In this document: positions 11,812 through 22,885 of the stretch, piece by piece
How the letters are laid out: every line of letters begins with the position of its first letter
Position numbering within the stretch: the stretch's first letter is position 1
Assembly: GCA_033961575.1 (NCBI GenBank)
Contig: CM066728.1
Location: forward strand, 36,208,352 to 36,272,351
Origin: Aselliscus stoliczkanus
Taxonomy: Eukaryota > Chordata > Mammalia > Chiroptera > Hipposideridae
Length of the DNA stretch: 64,000 bases
Reading direction: 5' to 3'
The notes under the pieces: model-generated
What the model saw: the letters and a program-made list of their open reading frames with translations, nothing else
Told to the model about the DNA's origin: nothing
Databases searched by the model: none
Made by a program: the position numbers and the translations under genes

Positions 11812-12440
11812 AATTTTATAATATACCCATTTATTATCCAAAACTCTTTGTAAATTAAAAATAGAACTTCTTTAACCTGATTAGCAGTGAACGCAGTCGC
11901 AATCCATATATCACTCAAAGCAAATAAACCATAGTGACATTAGAAAGATAGATAAAACCTACCTTATGATATTTAGTGACTTCCTTTTATAAGGTTAAAA
12001 TAACAACATATTGTTAAGAATACATAGATTCAAAAACACTTTTAAACTATTTTTTAAACTATTCTAAAGTCATTAAAAGGAAAGCCAGTGAATGATCAAC
12101 ATAGCTCCTTGAAGGTAGAGCGGTGAGATAGGGAGGCTGAATGCTTATCTGAATGTAGTTTCTTGCTGAATATTTATCTGAGATGAAAACATGTTGTTCA
12201 AAAACAAGATGATACCCTTTTATTCTTTATTCTCCACTGAGGTGCTCATGAATTGTCTATAATGTTTTAAGTTTTCTCACTCTGGGGAAATTCCTAATGT
12301 CATTATCTTCATCCTCTCTTTCTCCAAAGTATGTGCCCTCTCATCTGGAAATTCCAAAAGGGCATTACTCATTTTTTAAAATAACTCAGAGAAGTGGATG
12401 AAAGTTGGAAACCTAATGCATAGTTGCTCTTCTAACTCTC
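11812..12440. other. No gene recognised
   Basis: AT-rich unique sequence between a SINE and the BTG4 retrocopy. Its right end may include BTG4 5'-UTR sequence, but I cannot set the border. Confidence 0.4.
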
Positions 12441-12495
12441 ACTCACTTTTTGTTAGGGCTAAAGGGTTTTTGCTGAACTCATAGATTTTTCTTGA

Positions 12496-13170
<675 letters not shown>

Positions 13171-13487
13171 AACACAAACTGATAATACTGTGGCTGGACA
13201 CTTGGTAGGATAGAGCTCAGAAGAGCCACTTTATTTTCTCTAATATGAACCTAGTTTAAGGTTGAGAGGCCCATGTAATGAGAAAAACAACCGCATTAGG
13301 GACCAGGGTGCATGATGATGAATCCTCTCACACAGATTATGACTATGTTCTTAGTTGCACTTTCAATTTTCATTTAATTTTATACGAAGTTTTATGTAAC
13401 ACTAATGAATATATCCAATAGGGTAATAGAATGAAGATATTGACCTGTGATAAGAATCAATACATGATGAAAACTAACAGTTTAAAT
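13171..13487. other. Possible BTG4 3'-UTR continuation
   Basis: Sequence after the BTG4-like end has no recognisable repeat. It could be retrocopied 3' UTR or unique flank. I see no clear poly-A tail before the SINE at 13505. Confidence 0.3.
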
Positions 13488-13504
13488 AAATGTATTGTGT
13501 TTTG

Positions 13505-13618
13505 TTTTGTTTTTTGTTTTTTTTGAGGGCGGTGTCACTGGCCCTCACATGTGGGACCTGAACCGGGGCCACTGGCTTCCCAAGCCAGTGCTTAACCACC
13601 GTGCCACTCAGCCATCCC
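13505..13618 (-). mobile_element. Short tRNA-derived SINE
   Basis: Same family as the copy at 11690: a tRNA-like head with an A-rich tail (seen as T-rich, with tgtttt units). It is bounded by aaatgtattgtgttttt-type target duplications at 13488-13504 and 13619-13635. Confidence 0.9.
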
Positions 13619-13635
13619 AAATGTATTGTGTTTTT

Positions 13636-15664
13636 ATTATAAAAAATTAAATTAAATTGAATAATTCATAGAGAAAAAATTGAATTTAATGGAATGACTT
13701 TTCCTTTGGTTTCTCCCCAGGGTTTTTATAATTTTCACTGATCCACGAATAGTTGAAAGAATATTTATTTTCTGATAATCTAAATGCAAGGCTCCAGTTT
13801 CTATTTAGCAGGAAGAAAACCAATGATTTTCCACAGGGTTTAGTAAAAAGTAAACTATGTAATTTATTAAAATTATGGCTTTAGTAGCCATGGTGTGCCT
13901 CAGCTGAAATGACTTTTCACCCAGTTACTATGTTGTTATTCAGTGTCCATTGCTAGAAGACATGCCTTAACTCCTGCTTGGATACTCAGAAAATTCTTCT
14001 AAATTCAGAAACAAAGAAAGGAATCTTTCTTATTGCAATGAAGCCTCACTAGTAAAAAGGATATTTGTCACCACAATTACCTCATACTTAGCCAGTCTTG
14101 TAAGGGGGCAAAATTAAGAAAACTTGCAAACTAATAATTTTCTTAAATCTTCCAAGAAAGAAAAGAAAAAATATGATAGTTTTACGATCCTTGTTATAGT
14201 TCTACCTCTGCAGTGTGGCCCAAAAGCCTTGGCCTAAAATTGAGGGTAGATAAAAGAGTAGAGAAAAAAATATAAAAAGAAATTACTAACTTAAGTGAAA
14301 TAATAATTGAAAAAAATTAAATGACCTGGGAATAGATAGTAATGGCTCTGCCAATAGTTTTACCTTTGAATATAAATTTGTTTCTATATATGGAGCTTGG
14401 GAAAAATCCACGTAATTTGGAATTATGCTTCAACTCCCTTATTCTATTTTCACTTTTTCATTGGCTGGAAAACATTAAAAAGAATGCTTGATCTACAATG
14501 CCTGTGAATGCTAGCATTTCCATAGAAAAGTAAACTGTTAATTAAGTACTGCTTTCAAATGAGGTATGAACGGCTGAGAGAAGATGGAAAAGGAGAGGAA
14601 AACCCTTCATCCCTTAGGCTGGAGGAGCAGTGGGTTGAACAGGCCTGTTGGCTCCCAGATGCCCACTCCTGTATTGGCAAGAGAAGAGAGCAGGGGTAAG
14701 ACACCAAGAAACTGTTAAGACTCTGAGGATGTCTTCTCTGCTCCTGACCATCAGAGATACCCAAACAACGCCATTTACCTGTCCTGGCTCATCCTCTGGA
14801 ACACCTGGGTTGAGGAATCAGGTGAGTAGGGATGAGTGCACTGCTGCCCAGTTATGGATTTGTTGCTCTCAGGCAGCAGATGTTTTCATAAGGTTCACAG
14901 AGCTGAAGAAAGTGGGCCACCTACTCTGCCCAGGAGTGTGACAAGAGGTGAAAAGTGAGAAGGTTGGTGTAGGCTTATCCACAGCAGGTTTCTTTTCCTG
15001 TTTCTCTAATTCAGAGCCCTGGAGTGAGTCAACTTCAGGAAGATGGTGCCTGGCCCCTGGCCCACAGAGCCTAACTGCAGAACTCTGATGCAGGGACAGA
15101 TGATCAAGGTGTGTGCATTTTGAATAAGTCACTGTCAACTAAGCCCTCAATTTCCATGCAGGTCAAGCACCCAGTGATGTGCTGTGGCATTGACGGAGGC
15201 CAGACTTAGCTGAAATAGAAGGCTTTCCAGTTAGACTAATTATTTGACACCTCATCAAACTGATAATGTTAAGCTATTCCTCCAAAAGTTACTTGGGGGA
15301 AGGCTGAGGCTGAGTAGGTAGAGGGGTAAAAATGAATATTATGGGTGGCAACCCTTTACTTCTCACCCAGAATTTAACTATGTCTTGCAATCTAGCCTAA
15401 ACTTGCAAACCACACTCATCAAAACAAGGTTAACTGAAGTTACCAGGAGTCATCCTTTTTGAAAAGCAAATTAGCAATTAACTGTTATTCCTCAATTAAA
15501 CCACTTAGGATTATGATGAAGGATTTTCCTTCCTACTTTCAGAGATATCACAGGGAGACCACTAAACAATTCAAATTCAGCCCCATCAAAATTGTAGTAT
15601 CTGGAAATTCCTTTTTGGATCTGAAAATATCTTTATTGGTCCCAGTTTTCAACATGATAAGATG
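13636..15664. other. Unrecognised intergenic DNA
   Basis: No repeat family or gene is recognised. 14550-15140 is clearly richer in G+C than its surroundings and carries overlapping open frames of 69-97 codons on both strands, but no protein motif. It may be an old LTR or a decayed unique segment. Confidence 0.4.
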
Positions 15665-15900
15665 TAAGGCAGTGTTGCTATATCGTGGTCTTATGACCAA
15701 ACCATCTGGGTTGGAATACTGGCTCCTCAGTGTAAACTGGGGAAAATTACTTAACCTCTCTGTTCCTCAATTTCCTGATTTATATATAAGATTAATAATA
15801 ATAGTACTGTAAAGGTATTGTGAACATTAAAGCAGCTAACATTTGTATAGCAATCTGAATCCTGCCTACCACATAGTAAATACTAATAGTTGTTAGCTAC
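15665..15900 (+). repeat. MIR SINE
   Basis: A long MIR copy. It contains 'tgggttggaatactggctcc', 'aacctctctgttcctcaattt' and a tail with 'accacatagtaaatac', in the order of the MIR consensus. Ancient and diverged. Confidence 0.8.
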
Positions 15901-15984
15901 CATTCTTTTGCTTTGATACTTTAGTGAAATATTTGGCATGGTTGCATCAGAAGAAGGTAGTAAAATGATCCTTTAAGCTAGATT

Positions 15985-16435
15985 TGCTGCCAAGAAGAGT
16001 TCTTGGTATCATCACAAGAAAGAATTCAAGGACCCACCAAATAAGTCAAGCAAGCGGTGGATTTAGTAAAAGAAAAGAAGATAGTACATACTCCCCAAAT
16101 GGTGGGAGCGGACAGGCCAGGAGAACAACAACTGCCCCGAAGAGCAAAGAGCCCTAGGAATTTATTATTTTCAAAATGAGGGTGTGAAATATTGAAAATT
16201 TAGGGGTAGTGTTATAGACATTCCCAGGCAGGTACTCACTGACCACTCCTTCCCATCAGGAAGTGGGATTCTTTGTCCTTATCTGGCCCTAGTCAGAACT
16301 GTCATGGTGACAGAGGGGGTGGAGATTTTTCCTGCCCTCAATGCTAATAATATGAGGACCCATTGTAATTAGCGAAAGTTCACCTTGAGGGACAAGATGG
16401 CGACCAGGATCTGGTCAAGGCCACTGAAATCTAGA
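15985..16435 (-). mobile_element. Probable ERV LTR (minus strand)
   Basis: On the minus strand there is a GC-rich U3-like part, then 'aataaattcctaggg' as a poly-A-signal region. A U5-like end follows: 'gggtccttgaattctttc', then 'gataccaagaactcttcttggcagca'. This U5 ending is typical of gammaretroviral (ERV1) LTRs. No coding region is attached, so it looks like a solo LTR. Ends are approximate, and an intact target duplication is not certain. Confidence 0.55.
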
Positions 16436-16483
16436 TCTGGCCGATCTGGTAGCGGGGGGGCCCTTTTCTTAAGAATGATCTGA

Positions 16484-16560
16484 TCCCCTCCCTCCTTTGT
16501 TTCCTATACTTCCTCCTTCCCATCCTTCCCCCTCCCCCTCCCTCTTCCTCCTCCCTGCAG
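16484..16560 (+). repeat. Polypyrimidine tract
   Basis: An almost pure C/T run on the plus strand. Low complexity. The minus-strand open frame of 61 codons here is a by-product. Confidence 0.75.
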
Positions 16561-16849
16561 CCCTATTCTTTTTACTGACAGTAACAGATCTTTCTGGTAC
16601 AGCATCAAATATCTCAATCTCAAATAATCCTCCCAACAGGCTGCCTGGAATCACATCTGTAGATTTTTCTCCTTAAGGTTTTTGTGAAGACATGAATTTT
16701 ACAGCTAAAACCTGCTGTCCTTCAAATTTTTCCATCTTTTTGTTCCACATTAAACTTTCCTGCTCACAGACAGATAAAGAACTCTCTACGTTGGTCCCAA
16801 CTTACAGCCCAAACATATTTTCACCTTGGCAATAAATTGTATGTTTATT

Positions 16850-16960
16850 TTTTCTTCTGGACTATAAATCCGTAGAGGGGTCCTGCTCTTTCCCCAGTGC
16901 CTAGCACATAGCTCAGGGTGTAATAAATGAATAACAAATAAATTTTGACTGAATTCTTGC
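16850..16960 (+). repeat. L2 3'-end fragment
   Basis: 'cagtgcctagcacatagctc' followed by 'aataaatgaataacaaataaa' is the conserved terminal segment of L2 LINEs. Confidence 0.65.
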
Positions 16961-17439
16961 ATTCTTAGACTCTCTAAGCTTCCCAACTCATTCTTCCTTT
17001 CTGACTCAACATCATTTTTTCCCTTAAGCTAAACACTTGTCTGCCATGATGAATAACTTCAGAAAAAATTACTAGCCGTCTGATTTCTTTCTTTATCAGT
17101 GTTCTGCCACACCCAGCAACTATTTACTTTTCTGTTTCTTGCTCCAGAGGCTTAGGACTTTGCAAAGAAAAGAAAAACCCCACATCTGTGGTTGAGTGAT
17201 ATGTCGTGTTTATGAATTTCAGCTCCCTTCCTTTTGGAGAATCTTGTGTCTCCTCCTAATCACTTCCCTTTTCCCCTCAAATGGATATTCCAAAATACCT
17301 CAGAAGTCCCATTCTCTTGCACATCTCATTCTTCACAGCTACTTTTTCCTTTACTTTCCTGAGAAAATAAAAGCCACAGGAATTTATTAACCTTACCTTT
17401 CTTGCTTTTCAGTTCTTAATTGATTATTGTGTTGCCTCT

Positions 17440-18035
17440 GCTTCCTATATCTACTTTTCCCCCTAAAACTATTGAAGCTATCTTCTAGATCTTAGTCAAT
17501 TATATCTCCTTTCTTTCATTTAAATATCCCCCTTTCCATTGCCTCCCCCCATCAGAAAACTTTAGTCTTAATATTGTAAAAGTTTTCCTTGTGATCCCAC
17601 CTCCACTAAATACTTTGAACTAGAAATCCACATTTTTCTTTACTACTTCTTGAGTTCATATTCTCCTCTCAACCATTGCTTCTGTTAATATGTCTTTAAA
17701 AATAGCTCTTACTGAAGTGTTTTTGATTTCAGGGTGCCAAATGGAAAGACTTTGTTGCTTATCATACATGATCTGTCTTTGGGAGTCAGGCCTGCTGGCC
17801 ATTCTTTTCTTGGCATTGTCTTCTCCTGATACTCCCATGACACACCTAGATCACCTCTGTCTTTTTAGTTAATCTTTGATATATTTCATTAGTTCACCTT
17901 TTTCTTCCCACTCTTACATATTGGTGATCCCCAAGTTATTTTTTTTGGACTTCTCAATTTGTTTCTTTTGGTGATTTCATCTAGTTTCATGGTTATAGCT
18001 ACTGCCTAACTACCAATGCCCAAAGGAGTGCCTCC
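17440..18035 (+). repeat. Ancient LINE-like repeat, left half
   Basis: A diverged, pyrimidine-rich ancient interspersed repeat. Its order ('tcctgatactcccatgacac', 'ccaagtt', 'gtttcatggttatagctac') continues at 20939 with 'ctcctaaattacagacc' and 'tttccaactgcctgttagat'. The deleted L1 copy 2 lies between the halves. I cannot name the family with certainty (L2-, HAL1- or L1M-like). Confidence 0.4.
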
Positions 18036-18466
18036 TTTTTAACTTTAAAAAACTATATTTTTATTAAAATATAACTAACATACAATGTTACATTAGTTTC
18101 AGATGTACACAATAGTTTATATACCTAAAGAAGTGATCATCATGATAAGTCCAGCAACCATCTGACACTGTACCATGCTATCACAATATTATTGACTATA
18201 TTTTCTACGCTGTACATTACATCCTCAAGACTTATTTGTTTTATATCTGGAAATTTGAACCTCTTACTCTTCTTTATCTATTACCCCCTTTTTAAATTTC
18301 TCAATTAGAGTTGACATTCAATATTATTTTATATTACTTTCAGGTGTACAGCATGGTGGTCAGACATTTGTATAACTTAGGAAGCGATCCTCCTGACCAG
18401 TCTAGTACTCACCTGGCACTATACATAGTTATTACCATACTTACGCTTTACGTTACATCGCCATGA

Positions 18467-18952
18467 TTATTTTGTAACTAATAATTTGTACTTCTTAATC
18501 CCTTCACTTTTTTCACCCTGCTCCCAACCCTCTCCCATCTGGCAACCATCAAAATGTTCTCTGTATTTATGAGTTTTTCTCCTTTTTGTTTGATTATTCT
18601 GTTCATTAGATTCCACACATAAGTGAAACCACATTGCATCTTTCTCTATCTCACATACTCCATTCAGCACAATACCTTCTAGGTCCATCCATGCCACTGT
18701 AGATGGCAAGAACCCATTCCCTTCCCTGACCAAGCAATAATCCATTGTATATATGTACCACCTCCTCTTTATCCACTCATCCATTGATGGACACCCAAGC
18801 TGCCTCCACATTTGACCATTAGAAACAATACTGCAGTGAACATATAGATGTTCACATCCATGCAGAGTTTGGGTTTCTTTGGATAAATACCCAGAAGTGG
18901 GATTACTAGGCCCTTCTTTGTCTCTCATTGCAGCCTTTGTTTTAAAGTCCAT
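18467..18952 (-). pseudogene. Fused L1 ORF2 relic, 161 codons open
   Basis: The frame starts in the endonuclease-side sequence ('MDFKTKAAMRDKEG') and crosses the deletion junction. It then enters the ORF2 C-terminus ('SNPTSGYLSKETQTL', 'QMWRQLGCPSMDEWIKRRWY'). The two ORF2 ends are thus joined in frame. The last part (about residue 125 on) is 3'-UTR-like sequence read through. No catalytic residue of the endonuclease or reverse transcriptase is left, so no enzymatic activity is expected. Confidence 0.75.
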
Positions 18953-19122
18953 TTTGGTCTAAGTATTGCTATTCCAGATTTTTATTTTTTGTTTCCATTT
19001 TCATGAAATATCTTTTTCCCTTTGCTTTCAGTCTGTGTGTGTCTTTCAATCTGAAATGAGTCTCTGGTAGAGAGCACATGTATGGGTCTTGTTCTCATAT
19101 CTATTCAGCCACCTTACCTTTT

Positions 19123-19480
19123 TTTTTTTTTGAAGATTTTATTGGGGAACTGTGGGAGGGGAACAACGTTGGGGAATCGGGGAATGGGAACAGACAAGTT
19201 GCATTGTGCTCTTCCCAGGCAGATTGGTCACCAGCCTCTAGATGGCCGCTCACAGTGGCTTCCGGCCACTCATGATAGCTCACAGCAGCCCACTGCAGAC
19301 CCTCTGCAGCCTAAGCCATTGCCGGTGACTCACAGCAGCCCAGCTCCAGGTGGAGCTGCTGTTCACCATCTTAGCTGTAGAGGGCAGTGTTACTGGCCCT
19401 CATGTGGGATTTGAATTGGCCCTGCTGCTCAGAGCTGGTGTTCCAAGCCAACTCCTAACCAATGCACCACTTGGCCGGCC
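19123..19480 (-). mobile_element. Long tRNA-derived SINE in deleted L1
   Basis: A full-length long SINE of about 358 bp. On the minus strand it begins GGCCGGCCAAGTGGTGCATT and ends in 'ccccaataaaatcttc' plus A tail. The target duplication ttcagccac(c/t)tta(c/t)ctttt is present at 19104-19122 and 19481-19499. Confidence 0.9.
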
Positions 19481-19599
19481 TTCAGCCACTTTATCTTTTG
19501 ATTAAAGCATTTAATCCATTTACATTAAAAATAATTGTTGATAGATAAGTACTTATTGCTATTTTATTATTCATATTTTTGATTTTTTTTTTTTACTTT

Positions 19600-20483
19600 T
19601 CTTAAAGAAGTCTCTCTAACATTCCTTGTAATACTGGTTTGGTGATGATCTCCTTTAGCTTTTTCTTGTCTGGGAAGCTCTTTATCTGTCCTTTGATTCT
19701 AAATGATAGCTTTGCTGGGAAGAGTCATCTTGGTTGTAGGTCCTTGTTTTTCATTACTTTGAATATTTCCTGCCAACCCCTTCCGGCCTGCAAAGTTTCT
19801 GTTGAGAAATCAACAGTCTTGGAGGAGCTCCCTTGTAGGTAACTGCTTTCCTCTTATTGCTTTTAAGATTCTCTCTTTGTCTTTAACCTTTGGCATTTTA
19901 ATTATGATGTGTCTTGGTATGGGACTCTTAGGGTTCATCATGTTTGGGACTCTCTGCACTTCCTGGGCTTGTATGTCTGTTTCCTTCACCAGGTTATGAA
20001 AATTTTTTGCCTATTTCTTCAAATAGATTTTCAATTCCTTGTTCTCTCTCTTCTGTTTCTGGTACCACTATAATGTGAATGTTGGTATGCTTGATGTCCC
20101 AGATGTCCCTTAAGCTCTCTCTCTCTTTTTTTTTTTTTTTTGAGTGTGTGTGTGGGTCTTTTTTCTTTTTGCTGTTCTCATTGGATGTTTTCTGTTATCT
20201 TCTAAATCACTGATTTGATTCCCTGCTTCATCTAATCTACTGCTGATTTCCTTCATATCTATTATTGCATTCTTTATTTCTGACTGGTTCTTTTTATGTT
20301 TTCTACCTCCATTTTTATGTTTCCTGTGTCTTTGTTGAAGTTCTCTCTGTGATCACTGAGCATCCTTAAAATCAGTGTTTGGAACTCCATGTCTGGTAGA
20401 TTGCTTGTCTCCATTTTTTTAAGTTCTTTTTCTGCACCTTTGTTCTGTTCTTTTATTTGGGATGTGTTTCTTTGTCTTCCCAT
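19600..20483 (-). pseudogene. L1 ORF1 remnant, copy 2
   Basis: The minus-strand frame at 20274-20483 encodes 'MGRQRNTSQIKEQNKGAEKE' and a coiled-coil-like continuation, homologous to the ORF1 N-terminus of copy 1 at 8500-8691. The C-terminal RNA-binding region lies around 19650-19990 but is broken by frameshifts. A (T)n-(GT)n stretch near 20120-20155 interrupts the middle. Confidence 0.75.
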
Positions 20484-20819
20484 TTTGGCTGCCTCCCTAT
20501 GTTTGTTTCCATGTATCAGGTAAGGCTTCTATATCTCCCAGTTTTAGTAGAGTGGCCTTATATAGTAAGTGTGCTGTGTGGCTCAATGGTGCAGTCTTCC
20601 TGGTCACCTGAGCAAAGTGCTCCAGGTGTGTCCCTTGTGTGGGTTGTATGTGCCCTCCTGTTGTAGTTGAGCATTGATTGCTGTCTGAATGTAAATGGGA
20701 GGGGTTGACCTTTGGGGTAATTCTTTGTGAGGACTGACTGTGACTACAGTGGAGGAGTTATTGTACAGAGGCTAACACTGCAGAGCCAGGATTTGCTTTA
20801 GCAGGGTTCTGGTGCTTTT

Positions 20820-20876
20820 GTAGGTTAGTTGTAATTTTGTAGGTTAGTTGTGCTTTTGTAGGTTAGTTGTAATTTT
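20820..20876 (+). repeat. 3 x 19-bp tandem repeat
   Basis: Units gtaggttagttgtaatttt (20820-20838 and 20858-20876) flank gtaggttagttgtgctttt (20839-20857). The unit derives from the far 5' UTR sequence of the deleted L1 ('gtttagttgtaattttg' near 10337 in copy 1). Confidence 0.92.
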
Positions 20877-20938
20877 GATATGGTTGTGAGAGGAGGTAAG
20901 CACAGAGTTTACTTAAACCCCCATCTTGACCAGATCTC

Positions 20939-21075
20939 TTATCTCTAACTTTTCTCCTAAATTACAGACCTACATTTCCAACTGCCTGTTAGATATCTCA
21001 ATGTGAATGTCTATTAATTTCTCTTTTGTGTCAAATTCATCATGAACCAAAACAAACTTTTCATTTTACTCCTCC
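20939..21075 (+). repeat. Ancient LINE-like repeat, right half
   Basis: Continuation of the repeat at 17440-18035 across the deleted-L1 insertion. Family not certain. Confidence 0.4.
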
Positions 21076-21201
21076 TGAATATGTTGTGTGTTGTTTTTTT
21101 ATGGATTCTTTACACAATAAATGATAATTTTACTCAGTGGCTCAAGATAGAGCCTGAAGAAATTTAATTCTCATCTCAGATGAAAAAATTATATATATAT
21201 A

Positions 21202-21578
21202 CAGAGGGTGCCAAAAAAATGCATACATATTTTAAGAAAGGAAGAAACTATTAAAATTGTAATACTCACCCCAACCCCCCAAATTAAAAAAATATAATCT
21301 CTGAAAAATAAGTGTTTCTTCTCCCATGTCCCATCCAATCTTCTAAGTAAAGTTCTTTCTTTGGTCCCTCATTTAAAATAAAAAATTAAGAAAAAAATTG
21401 TAATACTCAATATATACTGGTAACAAAAGATGAATACAAGTCACGTTTGACTTCTGAAATTGCAAGAGGTACTCAGAGTGGTTACCATCAGCATCCATAC
21501 ACTTCTGATTATGGTAAATTGCTGCTTGAGCTATGTTAACCAAAGTGTTCACTTTTATACATTTTTTTAGGTACCCCC

Positions 21579-21580
<2 letters not shown>
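21202..21580. mobile_element. Mariner/Tc1-type MITE-like element
   Basis: The left end gagggtgccaaaaaaatgc and the right end (reverse complement gggggtacctaaaaaaatg) form terminal inverted repeats of about 24 bp. A TA lies at the left boundary. The minus-strand frame 21373-21621 retains a short transposase-tail-like peptide ('NQKCMDADGNHSEYLLQF'). A 125-bp retroposed fragment interrupts it at 21269-21393. Non-autonomous. Confidence 0.65.
21269..21393 (+). mobile_element. 125-bp retroposed fragment with 16-bp TSD
   Basis: Bounded by the exact 16-bp direct repeat aaaattgtaatactca at 21253-21268 and 21394-21409. Its right end is A-rich and contains 'aaaataaaaaattaag'. This is the hallmark of L1-mediated insertion of a short transcript. 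The source transcript is not recognised. Confidence 0.75.

Positions 21581-21609
<29 letters not shown>
21575..21609 (+). repeat. (CA)n microsatellite
   Basis: A pure CA run lying exactly between the MITE-like element and the mariner. Confidence 0.95.
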
Positions 21610-21610
<1 letters not shown>

Positions 21611-21612
<2 letters not shown>

Positions 21613-22160
21613 ATCAGACAATTAAGTTGGTCAGCTCACCCTAAAAAAAAATGCTACATACTTCATTGCTGAATATCACTATGTTCACCTTCGAGGTACT
21701 CCCCTTGGGAAGCTATGTACTGATGCCAGTACCTAGTCCACCCTTCAAAGCAATTTTGGAACTTTTTCTGGAATGGCCATCAGAGCTGTCATCGTATTAT
21801 CCTTGATGTCCTGAATGTTATCAAAATGTCTTCCTTTCAATATTTCCTTTATCCTCAGATAAAGAAAGAAGTCACTGGGTGAGTAGGGAGGGTGTTCCAA
21901 TACAGTTATTTGTTCACTGGCTAAAAACTCCCTCACAGACAGTGCTGTGTGAGCTGGTGTATTGTCATGATGTAAGAGCCATGAATTGTTGGCAAAAAGT
22001 TTAGGTCATCTAACTTTTTTACACAACCTTTTCAGCACTTCCAAATAGTAAATTTGGTTAACTGTTTGTCCAGTTGGTACAAATTCACAATGACTAATCC
22101 CTCTGATATCAAAAAAGTTAGCAACACCATTGCAACAAGTTTGCAAACTTAATTGTCAGA

Positions 22161-22164
<4 letters not shown>
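21611..22164 (-). mobile_element. Internally deleted mariner, copy 1
   Basis: The terminal inverted repeat (t)cagacaattaagtt (21614-21628) is matched by aacttaattgtcaga (22146-22160). The minus strand retains the C-terminal half of a mariner transposase, including 'HPPYSPSDFFLYLRIKEILKGRHFD' with the YSPDLAPSD-type signature shortened. The N-terminal half is missing. Mariner transposases cut and paste at TA with a DD34D triad. The first part of that domain is absent, so this is non-autonomous. CA and GT runs flank both sides. Confidence 0.85.

Positions 22165-22165
<1 letters not shown>

Positions 22166-22197
<32 letters not shown>
22166..22197 (+). repeat. (GT)n microsatellite
   Basis: A GT run directly abutting the mariner terminus. 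It is complementary to the (CA)n at the other end of the element. Confidence 0.95.
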
Positions 22198-22200
<3 letters not shown>

Positions 22201-22229
22201 TAGTCACCAGTTTTCTTGAATTCAAGTTC

Positions 22230-22885
22230 TGAACATTTTGAATCTATTTCTCTATGCCCTCTGCAGTACTTTGTTTTAGGCTTCCATGATCTCTTATTCA
22301 GATTATTGCATCAGCCTCTTACATTTTCTCTCTTCCTTGGGCACTGCCACCTCCAATTTATTCTCCACATGGCATTAAGTATGTAAGAACTTACAAAATA
22401 AATGGTGAATATATCTTTTATTATCGCTCTTCTATCCCTGTAGTGTCCCACTGGATACCCTTGTTTCTAACTTACTTTCCCACATACTTCTCTTAGGTTT
22501 TCCATTCATAACCTCAGGCCACTAAAGAGTACTTGTGATTATGCCATGTTATTTCATACTTGCATGTTAATTTCTCTTTCTTAAATATCCTTGTCCAGTT
22601 TCTGCTGTCTTCAGAATTTCAAAACTACTGAAATACAATAGAAATAATAAAGTAAAAGAAATCATCCTTCCGGTCTCACCTCAATTATCTTCTGCATGAA
22701 ACCTTTAAAATCCCTGCCTACATCCATTGCCTGTTTTTTCCCCCCCATAATTTTTTATTATTATTTATCTCTTAGTCCTACTTTGATTGCATTATAATTA
22801 TGTTTGCCTGCCAGGCTCATTCAACTCTGTCACCGTTCCTAAATATGGGAACTAGTTTAGATTTGAATATTGGTTGAATATATGA
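22230..22885 (+). repeat. L2-like ancient repeat
   Basis: A diverged stretch with L2-type order: 'tcagattattgcatcagcctctta', 'tccacatggcattaagt', 'tgcatgaaacctttaaaatccc' and a final 'ttggttgaatatatgaa'. Identification is by overall pattern. Confidence 0.4.

Larger units (their letters stand above)
18036..20938 (-). mobile_element. Internally deleted L1 (half-L1-like), copy 2
   Basis: Same structure as copy 1: a 3' UTR with repeated monomers (18040-18490), ORF2 C-terminal end (18490-18905), a junction near 18910-18950, ORF2 endonuclease N-terminal segment (to about 19580), ORF1 (about 19600-20490) and 5' UTR (to 20938). The junction reads 'ccttctttgtctctcattgc' here and 'ccttctttgtctcttgttat' in copy 1. 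This shows a common ancestral deletion. Most of the 5' UTR is missing and is replaced by a 3x19-bp tandem repeat. A long SINE is nested at 19123-19480. Confidence 0.8.

Noticed and set aside
14555..15138. Possible small gene in a GC-richer island
   Set aside because: Open frames on both strands are short and overlap. There is no CpG-island character and no recognisable product.
15459..15812. 117-codon open frame
   Set aside because: Its second half is MIR SINE sequence. No protein similarity seen.
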